Below, in pieces: positions 1 through 5,658 of a stretch of 36,717 nt of DNA. A model generated the notes under the pieces. That model worked only from the letters and a program-made list of their open reading frames with translations, made no database searches and was not told the DNA's origin. Source of the DNA: Candidatus Enterenecus stercoripullorum (GTDB lineage: Bacteria > Bacillota > Clostridia > Oscillospirales > Oscillospiraceae); the NCBI GenBank assembly GCA_018716015.1, contig DVKM01000025.1:1-36717 (forward strand). The letters run 5' to 3'. Within the stretch, counting starts at the first letter, position 1. The number at the start of each line of letters is the position of its first letter. The position numbers and the translations under genes were made by a program.

Positions 1-291
1 GCGCTGCACCTTCAGAAACTTTACCCGGCAGTCCTCCCAGCCCAGAAACCGGAATAGTCCGTTGATCGCCGCCAACATCGCGTTGACGGTGACTGGCGCG
101 TAGCCCTGGGCCAGCAAGTGTTCCTTCCACCCGGCGGCCAGCTCCTTGGTCACCGGCCTGTCCCCCAGCCATCGGGCGAAGGCTGTTGCGTGGCGCAGGT
201 AGTTCTCGATGGTCCCCGGGCTACGCTCCGCCGTGCACAGATATCGGATATAAGCCGTGATCTGCTCGCTTACTAGTCTATATTCCGTCAA
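1..291 (-). CDS. Tyrosine recombinase (phage integrase family), N-terminal part, cut by window edge
   Basis: Ninety-seven codons read from a TTG start at 291-289 to the edge of the window without a stop. The translation (TEYRLVSEQITAYIRYL..., ERSPGTIENYLRHATAFARW..., VTVNAMLAAINGLFRFLGWED...) has the pattern of the SAM-like, core-DNA-binding N-terminal domain of XerC/XerD-type tyrosine recombinases: SPGTIENYLRH, then a VNAMLAAINGLFRFLG helix. A strong ribosome site (AGGAGG, 306-301) sits 9 bases before the TTG, which decides this start; no ATG is available nearby. The catalytic domain lies outside the window, so it is unknown whether the gene is a complete Xer-like enzyme, a mobile-element integrase or a fragment. 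Its promoter points away from the folate island, so the two are separate transcription units. Confidence 0.8.
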   Translation of the reverse strand, partial: MTEYRLVSEQITAYIRYLCTAERSPGTIENYLRHATAFARWLGDRPVTKELAAGWKEHLLAQGYAPVTVNAMLAAINGLFRFLGWEDCRVKFLKVQR

Positions 292-324
292 TTCGTATGA
301 CCTCCTTTTGCAGTATTTGTATCT

Positions 325-353
325 ATTTTACCTGCACGTCGGACAGGTTGCAA
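325..353 (-). promoter_or_regulatory. Sigma-A-type promoter for the tyrosine recombinase
   Basis: On the minus strand TTGCAA (353-348), a 17-base spacer and TAAAAT (330-325). Both boxes are close to consensus and lie just upstream of the AGGAGG of the recombinase. Confidence 0.55.
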
Positions 354-495
354 GGGGACATGTTTTCGGCCCCCTAATTAAATATCCCATAAGATGCCGG
401 ACATAAAACTTCATACCGCAATTCATGCCGGAGCTGGTTTTGGGATATTCCGTGCATTCCCGTCCCTTAGCCGTAAATTCCCCCACGTCTGCCTC
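354..495. other. Intergenic region with a widely spaced inverted repeat
   Basis: No convincing gene is seen. AATATCCCA (381-389) and TGGGATATT (441-449) form a perfect 9-base inverted repeat separated by 51 bases. ATGCCGG occurs at both ends of that loop. A 93-codon reading frame starting at 394 has no ribosome site and crosses the promoter, riboswitch and terminator of fhs, so it is not called. Confidence 0.4.
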
Positions 496-524
496 TTGAC
501 AGCCAGGAAGGGCTGTGGTACACT
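496..524 (+). promoter_or_regulatory. Promoter of the fhs operon
   Basis: TTGACA (496-501), 17-base spacer, TACACT (519-524). Transcription would start near 531, some 20 bases before the ZTP aptamer, which fits a riboswitch leader. Confidence 0.75.
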
Positions 525-550
525 ACAGTTACTTTCCCCTTTGCGGGATA

Positions 551-659
551 GGAGCTATACGACTGGCGGAAGTGGAGCAAACCACATGAAGTATAGCGGG
601 CGTTGGATGCGCCTCAATGCCGACCGTCTGGGCGCGCCTGAATGGGTGCGCCCTTTTTT
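551..659 (+). promoter_or_regulatory. ZTP (pfl) riboswitch with intrinsic terminator, upstream of fhs
   Basis: P1 is formed by GCTATAC (554-560) and GTATAGC (591-597). It encloses the conserved GACTGGCGGA block (561-570) and a GTGG/CCAC stem (572-575/582-585). The second conserved block, CCGACCGTCTGGGC, spans 620-633. The last GGGC of that block begins a terminator: GGGCGC (630-635) pairs with GCGCCC (648-653), followed by six T (654-659). Ligand-bound aptamer and terminator therefore compete for the same bases, the usual ON-switch design for ZTP, the purine/folate stress signal. The family is known upstream of fhs, purH, folD and glyA genes; fhs follows here. Confidence 0.93.
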
Positions 660-695
660 GCGCGCCCGGGGCTAATTGTAAAAGGAGGATTTTCC

Positions 696-2366
696 ATGAA
701 AACCGACATTGAGATCGCCCAGGCCTGTGAAAAGAAAAAGATTACGGAAATCGCCAGAATCGCGGGGATCGACCAGGAATATCTGGAGCAGTACGGCAAT
801 TACAAGGCCAAAGTGGACTACCGTCTGCTCAAGGATCTGAAGGATCAGCCCGACGGCAAGCTGATCCTGGTCACCGCCATCACCCCCACTCCCGCCGGCG
901 AGGGCAAGACCACCACTTCGGTGGGCCTCACAGACGGGCTGCGGAAGATCGGCAAGAACGCAGTGGTAGCCCTGCGGGAACCCTCTCTGGGCCCGGTATT
1001 CGGCATCAAGGGGGGCGCCGCCGGGGGCGGCCACGCTCAGGTGGTGCCCATGGAGGACATCAACCTGCACTTCACCGGGGACTTCCACGCCATCAGCGCG
1101 GCCAACAACCTGCTGGCCGCCATGCTGGACAACCACATTCAGCAGGGCAACGCCCTGGGCATCGATGTCAAGCAGATCACCTGGAAACGGTGTGTGGACA
1201 TGAACGACCGCCAGCTGCGCCACATCGTGGACGGCCTGGGGGGCAAGGCCCAGGGCGTGCCCCGGGAGGACGGCTTCGACATCACCGTAGCCAGCGAGGT
1301 CATGGCAGTGCTGTGCCTGGCCTGCGACATCCCCGACCTGAAGGCCCGCCTGGGCCGGATGATCGTGGCCTATACCTACGACGGCAAGCCGGTCACCGCC
1401 CATGATCTGAAGGCAGAGGGTGCCATGGCCGCACTGCTCAAGGACGCGCTCAAGCCCAACCTGGTGCAGACCCTGGAGGGCACCCCCGCCTTCATCCACT
1501 GCGGTCCCTTTGCCAATATCGCCCACGGCTGCAACTCTGTCACCGCCACCCGCATGGCCCTGAAGCTGGCGGACTACGCGGTCACCGAGGCGGGCTTTGC
1601 CGCCGACCTGGGGGCGGAGAAGTTTTTGGATATCAAGTGCCGCCTGGCAGGCCTGACCCCCGCCGCGGTGGTGGTGGTGGCCACGGTCCGGGCCCTGAAA
1701 TACCACGGCGGGGTGGCCAAGGACGATCTGAACCAGGAGAACCTGGAGGCTCTGGAGCAGGGCCTGCCCAACCTGCTGCAGCATGTGGGCAACATCAAGG
1801 ACGTGTTCGGCCTGCCCTGCGTGGTGGCCATCAACGCCTTCCCCTCCGACACCAAGGCTGAGCTGGACCTGGTGGAAAAGCGCTGCCAAGAGCTGGGGGT
1901 CAACGTGGCCCTCTCGGAGGTGTGGGCCACGGGCGGCGAGGGCGGCCGCGCCCTGGCCGAAGAGGTGGTCCGCCTGTGCGAGCAGCCCAACCACTTCCGC
2001 CAGTCCTATGGGCTGGAGCTCACCATCGAGGAGAAACTGGACGCCATCTGTAAGAAGGTCTACCACGCCGACGGGGTGCAGCTCACCCCCGCTGCGGCCA
2101 AGCAGGCCAAGCGGCTGGCCGACCTGGGCTTCGGCAACCTCCCCATCTGCGTGGCCAAGACCCAGTACTCCTTCTCCGACAACCCCGACCTGCTGGGGGC
2201 GCCCCAGGGCTTCACTGTCACGGTGCGCAGCCTGAAGGTATCCGCCGGCGCAGGCTTCATCGTGGCCCTCGCCGGGGACATCATGACCATGCCCGGCCTG
2301 CCCAAGATTCCCGCCGCTGAAAAAATTGATGTGGATGAAAACGGGATCATCTCTGGCCTATTTTGA
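696..2366 (+). CDS. fhs: Formate--tetrahydrofolate ligase
   Basis: Activates formate with ATP onto tetrahydrofolate to give 10-formyl-THF, in the cytoplasm. The protein is 556 residues, the usual family length. The nucleotide loop [16 protein letters not shown] covers residues 63-78, and the characteristic [18 protein letters not shown] stretch follows. The start is ATG 696, with AAAGGAGG at 681-688. A longer frame from 642 would begin inside the riboswitch terminator and is rejected. fchA, folD and a formate channel follow on the same strand, making a formate-assimilation operon. ZTP would raise expression by preventing termination in the leader. The gap to fchA (2367-2531) holds a copy of a dispersed repeat. 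Confidence 0.97.
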   Translation: MKTDIEIAQACEKKKITEIARIAGIDQEYLEQYGNYKAKVDYRLLKDLKDQPDGKLILVTAITPTPAGEGKTTTSVGLTDGLRKIGKNAVVALREPSLGPVFGIKGGAAGGGHAQVVPMEDINLHFTGDFHAISAANNLLAAMLDNHIQQGNALGIDVKQITWKRCVDMNDRQLRHIVDGLGGKAQGVPREDGFDITVASEVMAVLCLACDIPDLKARLGRMIVAYTYDGKPVTAHDLKAEGAMAALLKDALKPNLVQTLEGTPAFIHCGPFANIAHGCNSVTATRMALKLADYAVTEAGFAADLGAEKFLDIKCRLAGLTPAAVVVVATVRALKYHGGVAKDDLNQENLEALEQGLPNLLQHVGNIKDVFGLPCVVAINAFPSDTKAELDLVEKRCQELGVNVALSEVWATGGEGGRALAEEVVRLCEQPNHFRQSYGLELTIEEKLDAICKKVYHADGVQLTPAAAKQAKRLADLGFGNLPICVAKTQYSFSDNPDLLGAPQGFTVTVRSLKVSAGAGFIVALAGDIMTMPGLPKIPAAEKIDVDENGIISGLF

Positions 2367-2410
2367 GCCGGGCATGGTCATGATCTGATCAGGGCCCCCG
2401 GGCAACCCCG

Positions 2411-2500
2411 GCAAAGCGGTTGCCTGGGGAAAGGAGCCGCAGTGGGACGAATGAGCTTCGCCAGGGCGGAAGCGAAGGATGTGAACTTGCGGCGCCGCGA
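2411..2500 (+). repeat. Dispersed GC-rich intergenic repeat, copy A1
   Basis: The stretch between fhs and fchA aligns along its length with 4866-4958. Shared landmarks are GCAAAGCG at the left end, GGAGCCG near the middle, TGAGCTT, a CGCC...GGCGGAAGCGA block (2459-2475) and CTTGCGGCG near the right end. It lies inside the operon, so it is transcribed as a spacer. No reading frame is conserved between copies. Confidence 0.65.
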
Positions 2501-2531
2501 TTTCTGGACTATTTTTAAGGAGAAGACTACT

Positions 2532-3155
2532 ATGGACGACGCCACCCTGAAAAGCTGCCGGGAGTTTGTCTCCCTACTGGCCTCCGACGCCCCCGCCCCT
2601 GGGGGCGGAGGGGCCGCCGCCCTAGTGGGCGCCATCGGCACCGCCCTGGGGAACATGGTAGGTGCCCTCACCGTGGGGAAAAAAAAGTATGCCGACGTGG
2701 AAGAGGAAATCCGCGCCCTCATGGCCCGGTGTGACCAGCTCCAGACCCAGCTGCTGGATCAGGTGAAGGCAGACGCAGAGGGCTTTCTCCCACTGGCTCG
2801 GGCCTACGGCATTCCCAAGGACGACCCCACCCGGGATCAGGTGCTGGAGGAAGCCACCGTCACCGCCTGCCAGACCCCCATGGATATTATGACGCTGTGC
2901 TGTGATAGCCTGGAGGTCATCGCCGTGCTGGCCGAGAAGGGCTCCCGGCTGGCGGTGTCCGACGCGGGGTGCGCCGCGGCCCTGGCAAAAGCCGCGCTGC
3001 AAGCCGCCTGCCTCAACGTATTCATCAACACCAAAACTCTGAAAAACCGCGCCCTGGCCCAGGAGCTGAATGAAAAGTGCCTGGGTATGCTGGAGCGGTA
3101 CGGCGGCCTGGCCGACCAGGTCTTCGACCAGGTGAAAAACGGATTTTTCCAGTGA
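2532..3155 (+). CDS. fchA: Methenyltetrahydrofolate cyclohydrolase (FTCD_C/FchA family)
   Basis: A 207-residue protein of the formiminotransferase-cyclodeaminase C-terminal family. It starts with the family pattern FVSLLASDAPAPGGGGAAAL, near residues 12-31, and continues with NMVGALTVGKKKY. In Clostridia, free-standing members next to fhs and folD are taken to interconvert 10-formyl-THF and 5,10-methenyl-THF. The start is ATG 2532 behind AAGGAGA (2517-2523); the longer frame from 2442 lies in the repeat and has no ribosome site. It sits between fhs and folD, 13 bases before folD. Because the FolD here lacks cyclohydrolase residues, FchA is probably the operon's only cyclohydrolase. A glutamate formiminotransferase-linked cyclodeaminase role is less likely, since no histidine-degradation gene is nearby. 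Confidence 0.88.
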   Translation: MDDATLKSCREFVSLLASDAPAPGGGGAAALVGAIGTALGNMVGALTVGKKKYADVEEEIRALMARCDQLQTQLLDQVKADAEGFLPLARAYGIPKDDPTRDQVLEEATVTACQTPMDIMTLCCDSLEVIAVLAEKGSRLAVSDAGCAAALAKAALQAACLNVFINTKTLKNRALAQELNEKCLGMLERYGGLADQVFDQVKNGFFQ

Positions 3156-3168
3156 GGAGGTTCCCGGA

Positions 3169-4065
3169 ATGGCAAAGCAACTGCTGGGCAAGGAAGTAAC
3201 TGAGGCCATGAACCGGCGGCTCCAGGAACAGGTGGCCGCCCTGAAAGCGCAAGGGGTCACACCCAAGCTGGCCATTGTGCGCTGCGGGGAGACCCCATCC
3301 GACCTGGCCTATGAAAAGGGAGCGGAGAGCCGGGCCGTCCTCATCGGGGTGGAGGTTCAAAAATTCCTGCTGCCGGAGGACGTCACTAAGCAGCGCCTCA
3401 TGGAGGTCATCGACCAGGTCAACGCCGACGATTCCATCCACGGCTGCCTGCTGCTGCGCCCCCTACCCGGCCATCTGAGGGCGGATCAGGACGAGATCTG
3501 CAACCGTCTGGCCCCGGCCAAGGACGTGGACGGCATGACAGACCTGTCCAGCGCCGGGGTATTTACCGGCAAGAGCCTGGGCTACCCCCCCTGCACTCCC
3601 CAGGCCTGTATGGAAATGCTCCGCCACTACGGCATCGACCCCAAGGGCAAGCGGGCGGTGGTCATTGGCCGCAGCCTGGTGGTGGGCAAGCCGGTGGCCA
3701 TGATGCTGCTGGCAGAACATGCCACCGTCACCATCTGCCACACCAAAACCATGGATATCGCCAGCATCGCCCGTCAGGCGGACATTCTTATCTCCGCCGC
3801 CGGGACGCTTGGCAGCCTGACGAAAGACTTCGTCCGGCCCGGCCAGGTGGTCCTGGACGTATCCGTCAACTGGGATGAGAAGAAACCCAATGCCAGGGGT
3901 GGACTGGGGGCCATGGCAGGGGACGCCGTTTACGGCGAGGTGGAGCCCATCGTGGCCGCCATCACCCCCGTGCCCGGCGGCGTGGGGAGCGTCACCACCA
4001 GTGTGCTCATCGGCCACGTGGTGCAAGCGGCAGCACGCACATTGCGTCAGGAGGTTTCCCTATGA
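3169..4065 (+). CDS. folD: Methylenetetrahydrofolate dehydrogenase of the FolD family, probably without cyclohydrolase activity
   Basis: A 298-residue FolD-family protein interconverting 5,10-methenyl- and 5,10-methylene-THF with NAD(P). The substrate domain carries the family Tyr (Y48), the KDVDG motif (118-122) and the PLP turn (98-100). The cofactor motif VVIGRSLVVGKP spans 164-175, and TPVPGGVGS is present near the C-terminus. Aligned without gaps to bifunctional FolD, the catalytic lysine four residues after Tyr is Ala52, and the glutamine before the LPLP turn is Leu96. Both are known to be needed for cyclohydrolase, not dehydrogenase, activity. FchA upstream could replace that function. 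The start is ATG 3169 behind GAGGAGG, which overlaps the fchA stop. The gene ends in a four-base overlap (ATGA) with the formate channel. Confidence 0.93.
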   Translation: MAKQLLGKEVTEAMNRRLQEQVAALKAQGVTPKLAIVRCGETPSDLAYEKGAESRAVLIGVEVQKFLLPEDVTKQRLMEVIDQVNADDSIHGCLLLRPLPGHLRADQDEICNRLAPAKDVDGMTDLSSAGVFTGKSLGYPPCTPQACMEMLRHYGIDPKGKRAVVIGRSLVVGKPVAMMLLAEHATVTICHTKTMDIASIARQADILISAAGTLGSLTKDFVRPGQVVLDVSVNWDEKKPNARGGLGAMAGDAVYGEVEPIVAAITPVPGGVGSVTTSVLIGHVVQAAARTLRQEVSL

Positions 4066-4712
4066 ACTATTTCAAAGCCTTTGTCTCCGGCATTCTGGGG
4101 GGTGGGTGCATCGCCCTGGGCGGCGTGGCCTTCCTGTCCCTGGAACATAATATTTTAGGCGCCCTGTTCTTTACCGTGGGCCTGTTTACCATCTGCACCC
4201 TGGGCTTGAACCTGTTCACCGGCAAGGTGTGCTACGTCTTTCAACAGGACAGGGCCTACGCCTTGAAGCTGCCCGTCATCTGGCTGGGCAACCTGACGGG
4301 CACGGTGATCGTGGGCCTGCTGATTCAGGCCACCCGGCTGAGCGCCAACTTAGCGGCCCGGGCCCAGAGCGTCTGCCAGGCCAAACTGTCCGACGGCTGG
4401 CTGAGCCTGTTTCTGCTGGGTATCCTGTGCAACATTTTTATCTACATTGCCGTGGAGGGATTTAACCGGAACCCCCACCAGATCGGCAAATATTTGTCCC
4501 TATTTTTCGGCGTCATGGTGTTTATCCTGTCCGGGTATGAGCACTGCGTGGCGGATATGTTCTATTTCACCGTGGCCGGGGTATGGAGCGTAGACGTCTT
4601 TCTCCGCCTGCTGGTCATCACCCTGGGCAACGCCGTGGGCGGGGTGATCTTTCCCCTGATCCGGGGGTGGCTGAACCAAGTCAAACCTGAGAAGGACGCC
4701 GTTCTGAGATAA
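4062..4712 (+). CDS. Formate/nitrite transporter (FNT) family channel
   Basis: A 216-residue polytopic membrane protein with about six hydrophobic helices. FNT-family signatures are visible: GLNLFTGK after the second helix, GNLTGT, GILCNIFIYIA, and SGYEHCVADMF containing the conserved histidine that lines the FocA pore. GNAVGG lies in the last helix. It is somewhat shorter than FocA (about 280), mainly at the termini. The ATG overlaps the folD stop by four bases, so it is translationally coupled to the formate-assimilation operon. Formate uptake or efflux balance is therefore the most likely role; nitrite or hydrosulfide transport cannot be excluded from sequence alone. Confidence 0.85.
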   Translation: MNYFKAFVSGILGGGCIALGGVAFLSLEHNILGALFFTVGLFTICTLGLNLFTGKVCYVFQQDRAYALKLPVIWLGNLTGTVIVGLLIQATRLSANLAARAQSVCQAKLSDGWLSLFLLGILCNIFIYIAVEGFNRNPHQIGKYLSLFFGVMVFILSGYEHCVADMFYFTVAGVWSVDVFLRLLVITLGNAVGGVIFPLIRGWLNQVKPEKDAVLR

Positions 4713-4734
4713 TCTGAGTTTCACGCAAAAGGAC

Positions 4735-4840
4735 CCCCACAAAAGCCCAGTGCAGCGGGTTTTGTGGGGAGAGGAGGAGCAAGGGAACGTGTGCAGTTTT
4801 CGCCGTAAGGTGGAAGCGGAACATAGCAGACTTTGCTCTG
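4735..4840 (+). repeat. Dispersed intergenic repeat, diverged copy A3, starting with a strong hairpin
   Basis: CCCCACAAAA (4735-4744) and TTTTGTGGGG (4760-4769) form a perfect 10-bp stem shortly after the FNT stop. There is no T-run, so termination is uncertain. The sequence after it resembles copies A1 and A2: CAGCGGGTTTTG, GGGAGAGGAGGAGC, then CGCCGTAAGGTGGAAGCGG (4801-4819), which is nearly the same as 4916-4934. Confidence 0.55.
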
Positions 4841-4865
4841 AAAGAAGGGACCCGGCGCAAACCCA

Positions 4866-4958
4866 GCAAAGCGTTTTGCGTTGGGAGAGGAGCCGTAGCG
4901 AAATGACTGAGCTTGCGCCGTAAGGCAGAAGCGAGAAATATGGAGCTTGCGGCGACGA
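4866..4958 (+). repeat. Dispersed GC-rich intergenic repeat, copy A2
   Basis: This aligns with A1 (2411-2500): GCAAAGCG, GGGAGAGGAGCCG, TGAGCTT, CGCCGTAAGGCAGAAGCGA and GAGCTTGCGGCG in the same order and spacing. Its right end supplies the 5' strand of the THF riboswitch P1 helix (4949-4954). Confidence 0.65.
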
Positions 4959-5050
4959 CAGAGTAGAGCCAGCGCGTTAAGTGCCGCGGGATGGGAGGTT
5001 GCCCGCGGACGAAACACCTTTGGTGTGCGGTGCTGTCTCGCATCCGCTGC
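4949..5050 (+). promoter_or_regulatory. THF riboswitch (class I) controlling folT-folC
   Basis: The conserved blocks of the THF-I aptamer occur in order: GAGTAG (4961-4966), GCGTTAAGTG (4973-4982), GGATGGGAGGTTG (4989-5001), GACGAA (5008-5013), GCGGTG (5027-5032) and GCATCCGCT (5040-5048). GCGGCG (4949-4954) can pair with CGCTGC (5045-5050) as P1, with one G-U pair. CCGCGGG/CCCGCGG forms an internal stem, and ACACC/GGTGT caps the other arm. The family typically sits upstream of folate transporter and folate-enzyme genes; folT starts 56 bases downstream. Confidence 0.92.
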
Positions 5051-5067
5051 CACCCTGGGAGGTCTTA

Positions 5068-5099
5068 TACTCCTTTTGTGGCGCCATTCGAAAGGAGTA
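5068..5099 (+). promoter_or_regulatory. Shine-Dalgarno-sequestering hairpin of folT (expression platform)
   Basis: TACTCCTTT (5068-5076) is exactly complementary to AAAGGAGTA (5091-5099), which contains the folT ribosome site. GGGAG (5057-5061) upstream could pair with CTCC (5070-5073) as the competing anti-sequestor. There is no T-run, so control is probably at translation initiation. Confidence 0.8.
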
Positions 5100-5106
5100 A
5101 CGGAAT

Positions 5107-5658
5107 ATGAATCTGAAAGTCAAGCAGCTGGTCACCATCGCCATGTTGGCTGCAATCTGTACGGTTTTATCCTATTTTTCTGTAAAATTCATCAATTTTG
5201 AATTTACTTTCGCCAGCATCCCTGTTCATATAAGCGGCCTGCTCTTCGGTCCTGTGGACGGCATGCTGGTGGGCGGTGTTGGCACCTTGCTGTACCAGCT
5301 GCTCAGCTATGGCGTCACCGCCACCACCCTGCTCTGGGTACTGCCCTACGCCCTGTGCGGCGGTCTGGTCGGCTGGGCGGCAAGGCGGAAGGATTTCCGG
5401 CTGAGCAGGGTCCAGACTGTGGCTCTGGCTGTCTGCGCGGAGCTGATGATCACACTGCTCAACACCGGGTCCCTATACCTGGACAGCCACATTTACGGCT
5501 ACTATACTCCGTCTCTGATCGCAGGGGTTTTCCTCCTGCGGCTGGCCGTCTGTGTGGGAAAGGCCACCGTTTACGGCATGCTCTTGCCTGAGGTGGTGCG
5601 CCCCCTGCGGCGGGCCGTCCGTCTGGATCTGGCCCCTCAAAAGGAGCGCAGGAAATGA
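5107..5658 (+). CDS. folT: ECF transporter S component, folate-specific (FolT type)
   Basis: A 183-residue membrane protein with about six hydrophobic segments. ECF S-component features are visible: a LVTIAMLAAICTVLSYF first helix with small residues, then the TFASIPVHISGLLFGPVDGMLVGGVG region typical of FolT. It would bind folates and work with a shared EcfA/EcfA'/EcfT energising module, which is not encoded here. The folate assignment rests on the THF riboswitch directly upstream and the folC fusion downstream, with which it overlaps by four bases (ATGA). The start is ATG 5107 behind AAAGGAG, which is buried in the sequestering hairpin. Confidence 0.88.
   Translation: MNLKVKQLVTIAMLAAICTVLSYFSVKFINFEFTFASIPVHISGLLFGPVDGMLVGGVGTLLYQLLSYGVTATTLLWVLPYALCGGLVGWAARRKDFRLSRVQTVALAVCAELMITLLNTGSLYLDSHIYGYYTPSLIAGVFLLRLAVCVGKATVYGMLLPEVVRPLRRAVRLDLAPQKERRK

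Noticed and set aside
394-675. 93-codon frame before fhs
   Set aside because: It crosses the fhs promoter, ZTP riboswitch and terminator and has no ribosome site.
672-2066. 464-codon frame antisense to fhs
   Set aside because: Low-complexity His/Gln/Gly/Val composition typical of the antisense of a GC-rich gene; no ribosome site; fhs is full length on the other strand.
4735-4958. CRISPR or tandem-repeat array before folT
   Set aside because: There are only two diverged units with no regular spacers; dispersed repeat copies explain them better.
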